From: Komagataeibacter swingsii
Lineage (GTDB): Bacteria; Pseudomonadota; Alphaproteobacteria; Acetobacterales; Acetobacteraceae
DNA length: 64,000 nucleotides
NCBI RefSeq assembly: GCF_003207895.1
Contig: NZ_NKUB01000014.1
Location: forward strand, 1-64,000
Direction: 5' to 3'
Shown here: piece after piece, positions 1 to 7,838 of the stretch
Numbering within the stretch: position 1 is the stretch's first letter
Layout of the letters: every line of letters starts with the position of its first letter
Program-made: the position numbers and the translations under genes
Notes under the pieces: model-generated
What the model saw: the letters and a program-made list of their open reading frames with translations, nothing else
Databases searched by the model: none
Told to the model about the DNA's origin: nothing

Positions 1-60
1 CATCACTGCGACATCATCGAGACAGGGAACGAAAGCTGGCGGTTCAGGAACCGTAACTGA
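1..60 (+). CDS. istB: IstB-like ATP-binding transposition helper, C-terminal end (partial)
   Basis: Frame 1 encodes 19 residues and then TGA at 58-60. The segment HHCDIIETGNESWRFRNRN matches the highly conserved IstB C-terminus as I know it (HHCDIVETGN.SWRFK.R). IstB is the AAA+ ATPase that assists the IstA transposase of IS21-family elements. The gene is truncated only by the window edge. The call is strengthened by IS21-style terminal repeats immediately downstream. Confidence 0.82.
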   Translation, partial: HHCDIIETGNESWRFRNRN

Positions 61-84
61 ACCTCTCTCCAGATCCATACCTGC

Positions 85-129
85 CCCGGCCTGTCTCCTT
101 ACGCCTACGGCTTCAGGAGACAGGCCGGG
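85..129 (+). terminator. Perfect 15-bp stem-loop downstream of istB
   Basis: The arms at 85-99 (CCCGGCCTGTCTCCT) and 115-129 are exact reverse complements separated by a 15-nt loop. The stem starts 25 nt after the istB stop. No T-tract follows (next bases GCCTTCAAC), so it is not a classical intrinsic terminator. It may block read-through of transcription into or out of the IS. Confidence 0.5.
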
Positions 130-136
130 CCTTCAA

Positions 137-190
137 CAGGGGGTTAATATTGCATGCCGATCAGGGGTTATTTTTGAGTGCCGATTGACA
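137..190. repeat. IS21-type terminal repeats
   Basis: Two imperfect tandem copies, 137-161 (CAGGGGGTTAATATTGC then ATGCCGAT) and 162-185 (CAGGGGTTATTTTTGAG then TGCCGAT), are followed by TGACA at 186-190. Such repeated terminal blocks are presumed transposase-binding sites in IS21-family elements. Confidence 0.7.
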
Positions 191-380
191 AAATGAAGGC
201 AAGCGGATGATGCCGGTAAGGCTGCAGGTCGGCCATCCCCGCCCTGCCGGGCGCGGGATCGGTATCCGCCGGGTGGGGCGGACGGGGATCAATTACGGTC
301 ATGGATGTGATGCTGCCCTCCAGGCATGGCGAACGGGTTGGTCCGTATTTCTGCCGTATTCGGCCCGGTATCATGGCTGC
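191..380. other. Non-coding flank of the IS, nothing recognised
   Basis: Only weak overlapping reading frames on both strands are present here, and none resembles a known protein. The stretch separates the IS end from the 3' end of the DUF763 gene. It may be the original intergenic region after that gene. Confidence 0.4.
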
Positions 381-491
381 ATGACAGGCACATCCCTATC
401 CCGCGTGGCGGGACGTATCACGTTCGTGTCCCTGCTGGTCCTGTGGCTGGCCATCATGGCGCATGACCCGGTTCCCCTCCCCTTCTTCTGA
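381..491 (+). CDS. Possible 36-residue hydrophobic peptide
   Basis: The reading frame starts at ATG 381 and ends at TGA 491. Its centre, FVSLLVLWLAIMA (residues 15-27), could form one membrane span, and the end is proline/phenylalanine-rich. No clear Shine-Dalgarno sequence precedes it (GGTATCATGGCTGC). It overlaps the 3' end of the DUF763 gene on the opposite strand almost completely. In GC-rich DNA such a frame can be accidental, so this is a low-confidence call, included because of its compact membrane-peptide look. Confidence 0.2.
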   Translation: MTGTSLSRVAGRITFVSLLVLWLAIMAHDPVPLPFF

Positions 492-1736
492 AACCCGCCG
501 GGGCGGCGGTGGTTCATATCCGAACACCGACCGGCCGCCATATTCGTGTGAACGGTTGCATTCCTCCGCCATGATGGCGGAAAAGGTGGGGCCGGTCGCA
601 TCGCGCTCCAGACGGCGCGCCGCCGCATCCAGCCTGCGGATGGCGTCCAGCCGCTCCTCGCGTCCCAGCTTCGCTGCCGTCACCGCCGCCTTCATGACCG
701 ACAGCGTGCGGTCATAAACCGCCACCGGCACGGGATAGGGATGGCGGTCCTTGCCGCCATGGGCCAGCGAAAACCGCGCGGGATCGGAAAAACGGCACGG
801 CGCGCCATGCACGACCTCGGCCACCAGCGCCAGCGCGCGCACCGTCCGCGCGCCCACGCCGGGCACGCGCAGCAGGCCCGCGAAATCGCGCGGTCCCGCT
901 TCCGCCGCCGCCGCCAGCGCGCCATGCAGGCGGCGCATGTTCACATCCTGCGGCTGGACATCATGGTGGCCGGGCATGGACAGGTGCGGCAGTTCCCCCT
1001 GCGCGGGCACGGGCGGGGGTGGCCGCCCCTCGATGCGCATGAGTTCGCGTGTCAGCCTGTCCGGCCCCATGTCGTGCAGCAACCCCACCTGCCCCCGGCG
1101 CGCGGCGTCGGCCCGCCGGTCGGTCAGGTTCATGATCGCGCAATCCGTGGCCCGGCCATCAATGGCCGCGTGCGGGGCCTCGACAAAGTCCTCCAGCCCC
1201 TCCGACAGCCAATGATAGCGCCGCGCCATGCGCCGTCCCGTATGCATGCCCTGCTGGACCACGCACCACCGTCCATCCGCCGCCACCACGAAGCCATGCA
1301 GGTACAGGTCGAAACCGTCCTGCACGGCGGCGCTGTCCACCTTGGCCACCATGCGGCTGGTCGCCACCAGCGCGGTGGCGTCAAGGCCGGTCGCCTGCCC
1401 TACATCCAGCAGTTCATCGGGCGTGCGGCGCGAATGGCGGCCCCGGCCGCCGCATACATACAGGCCCAGTTCGTCCTGCAGCGGGGCCAGCCCGCGCTTG
1501 AGCGCCCCGATCACGCTGGTGGTCATGCCCGATGAATGCCAGTCCATGCCCATGACCGCGCCAAAGGACTGGAACCAGAAGGGATGGGCAAGGCGGCGCA
1601 GGAATTCATCGCGCCCGTAATGATGGATGACCGCCTGCGTGATGACCGCGCCAAGGCGCGCCATGCGCTGGCCCAGCCACGCAGGCACGCGCCCGGTATG
1701 CAGCGGCAGATCGGCGGAACCCGCGCGTCTGGTCAT
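396..1736 (-). CDS. DUF763 domain-containing protein
   Basis: The 446-residue product begins RRAGSADLPLHTGRVPAWL, the typical opening of the DUF763 family. That family is found in archaea and bacteria, has no established biochemical role and is suspected to act on nucleic acid. Near residues 290-310 a segment RVPGVGARTVRALALV looks like a helix-hairpin-helix DNA-binding element, which supports that suspicion. The last ~30 residues are hydrophilic, low in complexity and probably not part of the domain. The start ATG is preceded by GGGGGG, the last unit of a 15-bp tandem repeat. It lies downstream of mntR on the same strand and could be co-transcribed with it. The family call is firm; the function is unknown. 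Confidence 0.85.
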   Translation of the reverse strand: MTRRAGSADLPLHTGRVPAWLGQRMARLGAVITQAVIHHYGRDEFLRRLAHPFWFQSFGAVMGMDWHSSGMTTSVIGALKRGLAPLQDELGLYVCGGRGRHSRRTPDELLDVGQATGLDATALVATSRMVAKVDSAAVQDGFDLYLHGFVVAADGRWCVVQQGMHTGRRMARRYHWLSEGLEDFVEAPHAAIDGRATDCAIMNLTDRRADAARRGQVGLLHDMGPDRLTRELMRIEGRPPPPVPAQGELPHLSMPGHHDVQPQDVNMRRLHGALAAAAEAGPRDFAGLLRVPGVGARTVRALALVAEVVHGAPCRFSDPARFSLAHGGKDRHPYPVPVAVYDRTLSVMKAAVTAAKLGREERLDAIRRLDAAARRLERDATGPTFSAIMAEECNRSHEYGGRSVFGYEPPPPRRVSEEGEGNRVMRHDGQPQDQQGHERDTSRHAG

Positions 1737-1796
1737 GGTGTTCCCCCCGTGGGCATTTTCCCTGTGGGCGTTTCCCTTGCGGGCGTTCCCCCTGTG
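1737..1796 (-). repeat. Four 15-bp tandem repeats carrying Shine-Dalgarno-like purine tracts
   Basis: Read on the minus strand, four imperfect 15-nt units (pattern purine-rich A/GGGRRAA, then YGCCCRC) run head to tail into the DUF763 start codon. The unit next to the ATG supplies its ribosome binding site (GGGGGGAACACC). The array lies in the short mntR-DUF763 gap. Slippage could change the number of ribosome-binding-like copies. Confidence 0.65.
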
Positions 1797-1814
1797 GCCT
1801 GCCCCCGCCGGGGG

Positions 1815-2324
1815 TCAGTCGTGGCGGTGCTTCCGGGCGGTTTCCATGAATGCGGCAAGGCCCGCATCCAGCGCGTGGCGGAAAGCATCCAGCGTTTCAG
1901 CGCCCACATAATGCTCCATGCCCTCGGCATCAATACGGGCATTGGCTTCACTGATGCCCAGCGCGCGCAGGAAGCATTCAACCGTATGGTGCCGCGCGCG
2001 GCTCAGCGCCGCCATGTCATGCCCGGCCTCGGTCAGGAAAATGCCGCGATACGGGCGGCGCGTCACCAGCCCGTCCGCCTCCAGCCGCACCAGCATCTTG
2101 GCCACCGTGGGCTGTGATACCCCCAGCCGCGCCGCGATATCCACCTGCCGCGCTTCCTGCCCGTTATTGAGCAGGTCGTCGATCAGTTCGACATAATCCT
2201 CGACCAGGGCGGTCTTGCGCGCCAGCCGCGCCTGACGGAAACCGGCGGACTGCATGTCGGCGTCCGGCATGGGATGCGGGTGCCGGCCGCGCCGTGGCCC
2301 GCCGCCGTGGCCCGCTGGCGTCAT
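1815..2324 (-). CDS. mntR: Manganese-responsive regulator MntR (DtxR family)
   Basis: The 169-residue protein has an N-terminal winged helix, with [20 protein letters not shown] as the recognition region, and a C-terminal dimer/metal-binding part with [14 protein letters not shown] and [10 protein letters not shown]. The latter carries the E-x2-E-H type metal ligands of MntR. MntR senses cytoplasmic Mn2+ and represses manganese uptake genes. I start it at ATG 2324 because the stop of upstream purU overlaps this codon as ATGA, implying translational coupling; a longer frame to 2369 has no better signal. The N-terminal ~30 residues are rich in Gly, His and Pro and could be disordered. No manganese transporter gene lies in the window. 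Confidence 0.9.
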   Translation of the reverse strand: MTPAGHGGGPRRGRHPHPMPDADMQSAGFRQARLARKTALVEDYVELIDDLLNNGQEARQVDIAARLGVSQPTVAKMLVRLEADGLVTRRPYRGIFLTEAGHDMAALSRARHHTVECFLRALGISEANARIDAEGMEHYVGAETLDAFRHALDAGLAAFMETARKHRHD

Positions 2325-3223
2325 GGGTTGAACACGATCGTCTTGTGCCCGTTGGGAATGACGCGGCATTCGGTGAAATACCGCACGGCGCGGGCCAGCA
2401 CCCGGCGTTCGATGTCGCGCCCCTTGCGGATCAGGTCATCGGGGCTGTCGGCATGGGTGATGCGTTCGACATCCTGCTCGATGATCGGGCCTTCATCCAG
2501 GTCGGGCGTGACGAAATGGGCCGTGGCCCCGATCAGCTTCACGCCACGCGCAAAGGCCTGGTGATAGGGCCGCGCCCCCTTGAATCCGGGCAGGAAGGAA
2601 TGATGGATGTTGATGCAGCGCCCGGCGAGCCATTCGCTCATGCCATCGGACAGGATCTGCATGTACCGCGCCAGCACCACCAGTTCGGCCTCCGTCTCGC
2701 GCACGATATCCGCGATGCGGGCTTCCTGTTCGCCGCTCGTGGCGGCGGTGACCGGTAGGTAGTGGAACGCAATGCCGTCCAGATCGATATGGGCATAGGT
2801 CTGCCGGGGGTGGTTGGCGATGATGGCCACGGGTTCGATGGCCAGTTCGCCAATGCGCCAGCGGTACAGCAGGTCCACAAGGCAGTGGTCAAAGCGCGAG
2901 ACCATGATGACGGTGCGGGTGGGGCGCGGGCTTTCACGCAGTGACCATTTCATGCCGAAGCGGGCGGCGATCTCCGCCAGGGCTACGTCAAGCCCCCCGC
3001 GCACGATGCCGTCGGCCGGCACGCTGAACACGACGCGCATGAAGAAGATGCGGCTTTCGCGTTCATCAAACTGCTGGGCACCCGCGATGTCCCCGCCCAG
3101 TTCGAACAGTGTCTGGCTGATCGCGGCGACAATGCCCGGGCGGTTCGGGCATGACAGGGTCAGGATATAGGAACGGCGGTCACTGTTCTTGCGGTCGGGC
3201 ATCATTTCCCCATTGCCGGACAT
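2321..3223 (-). CDS. purU: Formyltetrahydrofolate deformylase
   Basis: The 300-residue enzyme hydrolyses 10-formyltetrahydrofolate to formate and tetrahydrofolate, balancing one-carbon pools. An N-terminal ACT domain (about residues 16-95, [19 protein letters not shown]) is followed by a formyltransferase-like hydrolase domain. Catalytic residues are recognisable in [20 protein letters not shown] and in the LDEGPII segment, giving the Asn-His-Asp set of this family. The gene begins 7 nt after the peroxiredoxin stop, and its own stop overlaps the mntR start. A second possible ATG, 21 nt downstream at 3202, follows GGGG and may be the true start. Confidence 0.93.
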   Translation of the reverse strand: MSGNGEMMPDRKNSDRRSYILTLSCPNRPGIVAAISQTLFELGGDIAGAQQFDERESRIFFMRVVFSVPADGIVRGGLDVALAEIAARFGMKWSLRESPRPTRTVIMVSRFDHCLVDLLYRWRIGELAIEPVAIIANHPRQTYAHIDLDGIAFHYLPVTAATSGEQEARIADIVRETEAELVVLARYMQILSDGMSEWLAGRCINIHHSFLPGFKGARPYHQAFARGVKLIGATAHFVTPDLDEGPIIEQDVERITHADSPDDLIRKGRDIERRVLARAVRYFTECRVIPNGHKTIVFNP

Positions 3224-3229
3224 GGCGCG

Positions 3230-3901
3230 CTAGCGCGTGCGGCCCGTATCGGGCACGGTGTTGTAGAACCAGCATTCACCCGCAGCCTTGCGCACGCCGG
3301 CCTGCGTGGTGGGCACGGGCCTGACCACGTCACCACCCGGCACCCAGCCTTCGGGCGTCATGACGGTATTGCCCGCGCTGCGGCGCAGGGCCTCGACAAG
3401 GCGGAGCAGTTCCTCCACCGAGCGGCCAACGGACATGGGATACCATATCACGGCGCGGATGACGCCATCGGGGTCAATCACGTAGCACGCGCGCACGGTC
3501 GCACTGTTCTGCGCGGTCTGGTCCAGCATGCCATAGGCCCGGCAGACCGCCATGGAAGGGTCTTCGACCAAGGGAAAGGGAATTTCGACCCCGAAGCGTT
3601 CGTATATCGCCTCCACCCACGCAAGATGGGCGTACAGGCTGTCAACCGACAGCCCCAGCAGGGCGCAGTCCAGCGCGTCGAAACGGTCCTGCGCCCTGGC
3701 CAGCGCCATGAATTCGCTGGTGCAGACCGGCGTGAAATCCGCCGGGTGCGAGAAGAACAGGAGCCAGCGCCCGCGGAAATCCGACAGGCGTATCTCGCCT
3801 TTCGTGGTGCGGGCCTGAAAGTCCGGCGCCACGTCGCCAATACGCAACGGGCGTGGTTCGGTCACGCCGCCGGTTGCGGGAATGCTGCCCTCGTTATTCA
3901 T
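3230..3901 (-). CDS. 1-Cys peroxiredoxin (Prx6/AhpC-TSA type)
   Basis: This 223-residue thiol peroxidase has the peroxidatic cysteine at residue 60 in FFSHPADFTPVCTSEF and a C-terminal extension with AAGECWFYN (Cys about 210), as in Prx6-type or archaeal peroxiredoxins. It would reduce hydrogen peroxide or organic peroxides in the cytoplasm. ATG 3901 is chosen because AGGGCAGGGT precedes it; an upstream TTG at 3937 lacks such a site. The gene is divergent from the sulfide/persulfide genes and shares a 90-bp promoter region with them. Co-regulation would fit protection against reactive sulfur or oxygen, but that is inference. purU follows on the same strand. Confidence 0.9.
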   Translation of the reverse strand: MNNEGSIPATGGVTEPRPLRIGDVAPDFQARTTKGEIRLSDFRGRWLLFFSHPADFTPVCTSEFMALARAQDRFDALDCALLGLSVDSLYAHLAWVEAIYERFGVEIPFPLVEDPSMAVCRAYGMLDQTAQNSATVRACYVIDPDGVIRAVIWYPMSVGRSVEELLRLVEALRRSAGNTVMTPEGWVPGGDVVRPVPTTQAGVRKAAGECWFYNTVPDTGRTR

Positions 3902-3940
3902 ACCCTGCCCTTTTGCATCTGTCGCGCCTTGACGCAAGGC

Positions 3941-3976
3941 ATCTTATAACATACATTTATTATGTAATTCATAAAG
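3941..3976. promoter_or_regulatory. AT-rich dyad between peroxiredoxin and persulfide/sulfide genes
   Basis: The 90-bp divergent gap holds ACATA-N7-TATGT (3949-3965), flanked by CTTAT and ATAAAG arms to give a partly nested dyad. TTATAACAT resembles a -10 element. Its place between divergent sulfur and peroxide genes suits a repressor such as BigR or another ArsR-type sensor, but no regulator gene is adjacent and the match is not exact. Confidence 0.45.
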
Positions 3977-3991
3977 TATGGAAAGCATTCC

Positions 3992-4915
3992 ATGACCGAC
4001 CCTGTCATCGCGGCTGCCACAAAACAGATCATGACATGCCGCGACATGGGCAATGTGCCTGTTGTCAGGACGTTTTTTGACGATCCGACCTTCACCGCCA
4101 CCCATGTCGTCCATGATCCCGCCACCATGGCCTGCGCCATTGTGGACAGCGTGATGGACTACGACCCCGCATCGGGCCGCACCGATCACGCCATGGCGCA
4201 GGAAATCGTGGATTACGTGACGGCGGAAAAGCTGAAGGTGGAATGGCTGCTGGAAACCCATGTCCATGCCGACCACCTTTCCGCCGCCCCCTGGCTGCAG
4301 GAACGGCTGGGCGGGAAGCTGGGCATCGGGGAATCCATCATCCGCGTGCAGGATATCTTTGGCAAAATGTTCAACGCGGGCACGCGCTTCGCGCGCGACG
4401 GGTCGCAGTTCGACCGCCTGTTCAGCGACGGGACGCGGTTCATGCTGGGGTCACTGCCCGCCATCGCCATGCATGTGCCCGGCCACACGCCGGCGGACAT
4501 GGCGTATGTGATCGGGGACGCGGCCTTTATCGGCGATACGCTGTTCATGCCCGATTACGGCACCGCGCGCGCCGATTTTCCCGGTGGCGACGCCCGCACG
4601 CTGTACCATTCCATCCGGCGGTTGCTGTCGCTGCCTGACGAAACACGTGTATTCCTGTGCCATGACTACAAGGCGCCGGGACGCGATGAATATGCGTGGG
4701 AAACCACAATCGGCGCGGAACGGCGCGACAATATCCACGTTCATGACGGCGTGGACGAAGATGCATTCGTCAAAATGCGCACCGCGCGCGACGCGACACT
4801 GTCGCTGCCAAACCTGATCATGCCTTCGGTGCAGGTCAACATGCGTGGCGGGCACCTGCCTGAACCGGAAGACAATGGTGTAAGTTATATCAAGATTCCG
4901 GTCAGCGGTTCATGA
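3992..4915 (+). CDS. MBL-fold persulfide dioxygenase-like hydrolase (Blh/ETHE1 group)
   Basis: The 307-residue protein has the metallo-beta-lactamase signature THVHADH (H90, H92, D94, H95), HVPGHTPADM, the bridging-Asp region FIGDTLFMPDYG, and a late metal His in FLCHDY. This arrangement suits the ETHE1/Blh branch, which oxidises glutathione persulfide to sulfite and glutathione. The sulfide:quinone oxidoreductase gene 58 nt downstream strongly supports a sulfide-oxidation role, since such pairs form known sulfide-detoxification operons. GGAAAG precedes the ATG. Some family members are annotated as beta-lactamase hydrolase-like proteins, so the substrate is inferred. Confidence 0.87.
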   Translation: MTDPVIAAATKQIMTCRDMGNVPVVRTFFDDPTFTATHVVHDPATMACAIVDSVMDYDPASGRTDHAMAQEIVDYVTAEKLKVEWLLETHVHADHLSAAPWLQERLGGKLGIGESIIRVQDIFGKMFNAGTRFARDGSQFDRLFSDGTRFMLGSLPAIAMHVPGHTPADMAYVIGDAAFIGDTLFMPDYGTARADFPGGDARTLYHSIRRLLSLPDETRVFLCHDYKAPGRDEYAWETTIGAERRDNIHVHDGVDEDAFVKMRTARDATLSLPNLIMPSVQVNMRGGHLPEPEDNGVSYIKIPVSGS

Positions 4916-4973
4916 CATCCCTGCTACAGCCGATGACAGCCGGTTATTCATTCTGAGTTACGGAGACCCTTTC

Positions 4974-6260
4974 ATGACAGATACCGACCCAGCCACCCCG
5001 AACCTGTCCAGCCCCGCGCACGGGCTGACCTATGATGTTGTCGTGGTAGGCGGCGGGGCGGCCGGCCTGTCCACGGCGGCCAGCATCCTCAAGCGCCGGG
5101 GCGGTATCACGGTCGCGATCATCGAACCGTCGGGATCGCATTTCTACCAGCCGGGCTGGACGCTGGTGGGTGGCGGCGTGTTCAAGCAGTCCCAGACGCG
5201 GCGTTCGGAAAAGCGGCTGATCCCCGCGGGCGCCGACTGGGTGCAGGCGGCGGCGACCGGGTTCGAACCCGAATCCAACCTGGTCCACCTGTCGAACGGG
5301 TCGTCCATCCGTTATGACGTGCTGGTTGTCGCGACCGGCCTGACGCTGGACTGGGACGCGATCGAGGGGCTGAGCGAAACGCTGGGCCGCAATGGCGTGA
5401 CCTCCAACTACCGTTACGACCTTGCCCCCTATACATGGCAACTGGTGCAGACGCTGGGCCGGGGCAATGCCGTGTTCACCCAGCCGCCCATGCCGATCAA
5501 ATGCGCGGGCGCGCCGCAGAAGGCCATGTACCTGGCCTGCGACGCATGGCGCAGGCGGGGGCTGGCCGACAATATCAACGTCTCCTTCCACACCGCGACG
5601 CCCGGCCTGTTCGGGGTGAAGGAATTCGTGCCGGCGCTTATGGAATACATCCAGCGCTACCACATCGACCTGTGCCTGAAATCCAACCTGACGAAGGTGG
5701 ATGGCAGGAACCGGGTCGCCACCTTCACCAACGTGGCCGAAGACGGCGCCAAGACCACGACCGAGACGGAATTCGACATGCTGCATGTCGTCCCGCCCCA
5801 GCGCGCGCCGGACGTGATCCGCAACAGCCCGCTGGCGGGTGAAGGCGGCTGGGTATCGGTTGACCCCGCCACCCTGCGACACACGAAATATGAAAACGTG
5901 TTCGCCCTGGGTGACGTGGCCGGCACGTCCAACGCCAAGACGGCGGCGGCCGTGCGCGTGCAGGCCCCAGTGGTTGCGGTCAACGTGCTGGCCACGCTGG
6001 ACCACAAGCCCGCCGTCGCCGATTACGACGGTTACGGCGCCTGCCCGCTGACGGTCGAGCGCGGCAAGATCGTGCTGGCGGAATTCGGTTATGGCGGCAA
6101 GCTGGAACCGACCCTGCCGACATGGCTGCTCAATGGCCAGAAGCCCACGCACCTGGCATGGCTGCTGAAGGAATGGGTCATGCCGGTGCTGTACTGGGAT
6201 GGCATGCTCAAGGGCCGCGAAATCATGGTCGCCCCCCACAAGATCGGCACGCCACGCTAA
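4974..6260 (+). CDS. sqr: Sulfide:quinone oxidoreductase, type II (SQOR-like)
   Basis: This 428-residue FAD enzyme would oxidise sulfide at the inner membrane and pass electrons to quinone. The FAD-binding motif VVVGGGAAGLST is at residues 22-33 and the second FAD contact is ALGDVAGTSNAKTAAAV. Two redox cysteines typical of type II SQR are visible: C177 in IKCAGAPQK and one in GYGACPLTV, the same contexts as in mitochondrial SQOR. The C-terminus has amphipathic stretches (LAWLLKEWVMPVLYWDGM) suited to membrane contact. It follows the persulfide dioxygenase-like gene, and a 13-bp perfect hairpin after the stop probably ends the operon. Confidence 0.9.
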   Translation: MTDTDPATPNLSSPAHGLTYDVVVVGGGAAGLSTAASILKRRGGITVAIIEPSGSHFYQPGWTLVGGGVFKQSQTRRSEKRLIPAGADWVQAAATGFEPESNLVHLSNGSSIRYDVLVVATGLTLDWDAIEGLSETLGRNGVTSNYRYDLAPYTWQLVQTLGRGNAVFTQPPMPIKCAGAPQKAMYLACDAWRRRGLADNINVSFHTATPGLFGVKEFVPALMEYIQRYHIDLCLKSNLTKVDGRNRVATFTNVAEDGAKTTTETEFDMLHVVPPQRAPDVIRNSPLAGEGGWVSVDPATLRHTKYENVFALGDVAGTSNAKTAAAVRVQAPVVAVNVLATLDHKPAVADYDGYGACPLTVERGKIVLAEFGYGGKLEPTLPTWLLNGQKPTHLAWLLKEWVMPVLYWDGMLKGREIMVAPHKIGTPR

Positions 6261-6272
6261 ATTACTGATAAT

Positions 6273-6309
6273 GCATGGCCGCGTGGGGTGGACCTTCACG
6301 CGGCCATGC
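6273..6309 (+). terminator. Perfect 13-bp hairpin after sqr
   Basis: The arms GCATGGCCGCGTG (6273-6285) and CACGCGGCCATGC (6297-6309) enclose an 11-nt loop. No T-tract follows. The right arm contains an ATG (6306) in frame with the next gene and the loop contains GGGTGGA, so the structure could instead hide an upstream start signal of that gene. Confidence 0.55.
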
Positions 6310-6311
6310 GT

Positions 6312-6893
6312 ATGAATACGGCCATGGATACCAAGCAGCCCTCCACCCACCATGTGGGGTCCTCGCGTCCGCTGCGCCTGGCCGATGACGTGGTCAGCCA
6401 TGCCGTCTATGGCGGCCCGGACAAATGCTACCGCTACGAGTTGACCCGCACGTGGGATGCGGGCCGCCCCGCCGTCATGTGGCTGATGATGAACCCGTCG
6501 GTCGCGACCGAGGACGGGGATGACCGCACCGTGGCCAAGTGCCAGCGTTATGCCCGCGCATGGGGCTACGGCACGCTGCTGGTCGGCAACACGTTCGCCT
6601 ATCGCTGCACCGACCAGAAACGCCTGACGGAAGTGCCCGACCCCGTTGGCCCCGATAATGACCGTCACCTGCTGGCCATGGCGCGCCGGGCCGACCTGGT
6701 GATCGCCGCCTATGGCTCGCCCCAGATCAAGAGCCTGCTGCCGCGCGGGCCGGACGTGGTGCGGATGCTGCAGCAGCACGGCATTACCGTCAGCGCCATG
6801 CGCCTGAGCCGCCGTTCAGGCCGGCCGGAACACCCGCTCTACCTGCCCGCCGACATGCGCCCCGAACCCCTGCCCGCCTATCCGCCTGCCTGA
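6312..6893 (+). CDS. DUF1643 family protein
   Basis: The protein is about 193 residues. Its body AVMWLMMNPSVATEDGDDR, then CQRYARAWGYG and VGNTFAYRCTD, is typical of DUF1643, a bacterial family of unknown function often linked to mobile or phage DNA. No membrane segment or signal peptide is seen. Several in-frame starts exist (GTG 6288, ATG 6306, 6312, 6324). I chose 6312 because 6306 is buried in the preceding hairpin, but no start has a good ribosome binding site. It is convergent with the downstream dehydrogenase gene. The end position is firm and the start is not. Confidence 0.75.
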   Translation: MNTAMDTKQPSTHHVGSSRPLRLADDVVSHAVYGGPDKCYRYELTRTWDAGRPAVMWLMMNPSVATEDGDDRTVAKCQRYARAWGYGTLLVGNTFAYRCTDQKRLTEVPDPVGPDNDRHLLAMARRADLVIAAYGSPQIKSLLPRGPDVVRMLQQHGITVSAMRLSRRSGRPEHPLYLPADMRPEPLPAYPPA

Positions 6894-6935
6894 ACGGCTG
6901 CGACGGAACGCGGCGGACATTGGCCGGCAGGCTGG

Positions 6936-7631
6936 TCAGAAGCTTTCCTCTGCCCGGCAGTTGACCGGCACTTCGGAAATGCTGACCTCATTGGGGGACG
7001 TGACAAGGAAATGGGCAATGCGGCCGATTTCCTCCGGCGGGGTCATCTTCAGGTCCGGCATCATGCCGGCCACCATGTCCGTCTTGACGAATCCGGGGCA
7101 GATGACAGTGGAACGGATGCCATGGTCAAAGCCTGCATGGCGGATGGCATGCGCCAGCGCCAGCGATCCGAATTTGGACACGGCATAGGCCCCCGAATCC
7201 GCGTCATAAACCCGCTTGCTGGACAGTGAGCCGATCACGATCACCCGCCCCTGCCCACAGGCCACCAGCTGGTCCCATGCGGCGGCCACAAGCCTGCGGG
7301 GACTTTTGATATGGACTTCCAGCATATCATCCATGTCACGTTCGGAAATGTCGATGACGCTCTTCCATGTGCCAATGCCCGCATTGGCCACAATGGCGTC
7401 GATCCGCCCGAAGCGGGCCTGTGTCTCGGCCACCCATGTGGCTTCACTTTTGCCATCAAGGGCGTCATAGCGGGAAACCAGCACGCGCGCCCCATCCGCC
7501 CATGCGGGCATGTGGGGGGTACGCATGCCAAGGCTGACGCACCAGCCCTCGTCATGAAATTTGCGGGCGATGGCGGCCCCCATGCCGCGCGCGGCACCTG
7601 AAACCATAATGACCCGTCCGGACTCTACCAT
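6936..7631 (-). CDS. Short-chain dehydrogenase/reductase
   Basis: The 231-residue classical SDR has the nucleotide-binding motif SGAARGMG (residues 11-18), NAG (VANAGIG), the catalytic Ser in VIGSLSS and the catalytic YAVSK pair, followed by CPGFVKTDM. It should reduce or oxidise a hydroxyl/carbonyl substrate with NAD(P)H; the substrate cannot be read from the sequence. Start ATG 7631 is preceded by AGGAAAAGCC. It follows dinB on the same strand, but a repeat element of about 90 bp separates the two, so a shared transcript is doubtful. Confidence 0.88.
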   Translation of the reverse strand: MVESGRVIMVSGAARGMGAAIARKFHDEGWCVSLGMRTPHMPAWADGARVLVSRYDALDGKSEATWVAETQARFGRIDAIVANAGIGTWKSVIDISERDMDDMLEVHIKSPRRLVAAAWDQLVACGQGRVIVIGSLSSKRVYDADSGAYAVSKFGSLALAHAIRHAGFDHGIRSTVICPGFVKTDMVAGMMPDLKMTPPEEIGRIAHFLVTSPNEVSISEVPVNCRAEESF

Positions 7632-7750
7632 TTAGGCTTTTCCTGCATCCTGTTTGTTGTCGATACAGGTACCATCCTTTCACATGGCGAACGATCTGAC
7701 GAATTCATATGCACGCCGGAATGAAAAGGGACACCATCATTCCTTGAACA

Positions 7751-7838
7751 GATAAAAGTTTCCGGGTGTCGCCTTTTTTCAAAAAGGCGACGTTCCCTGA
7801 AGCTTTTTGCAAAAAGCCGCACCGGAAACTTCTTTATT
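7751..7838. repeat. Dispersed two-hairpin repeat, copy A
   Basis: The outer arms GATAAAAGTTTCCGG and CCGGAAACTTCTTTA enclose hairpin 1 (GTCGCCTTTTT / AAAAAGGCGAC) and hairpin 2 (GCTTTTTGCAAAAAGC). Related copies are at 16213, 46171 and 51193. On the minus strand the element begins at the dinB TAA stop codon. It may work as a bidirectional terminator. Confidence 0.75.

Larger units (their letters stand above)
1..190 (+). mobile_element. Right end of an IS21-family insertion sequence (partial)
   Basis: The window opens inside an IS21-type element. It holds the last codons of istB (1-60), a perfect 15-bp stem-loop (85-129) and two tandem copies of a terminal repeat (137-161 and 162-185). The element appears to stop at the CA of TGACA at 190, and IS21-family elements characteristically end in TG...CA with multiple terminal repeats. 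The rest of istB, istA and the left end lie outside the window. Whether the element is intact and which target duplication it made cannot be seen. Confidence 0.8.

Noticed and set aside
4944-6779. 611-codon open frame on the minus strand opposite sqr and the DUF1643 gene
   Set aside because: It is antisense to two well-supported genes, has no recognisable domain and shows the His/Gly/Arg-rich look of GC-rich shadow frames.
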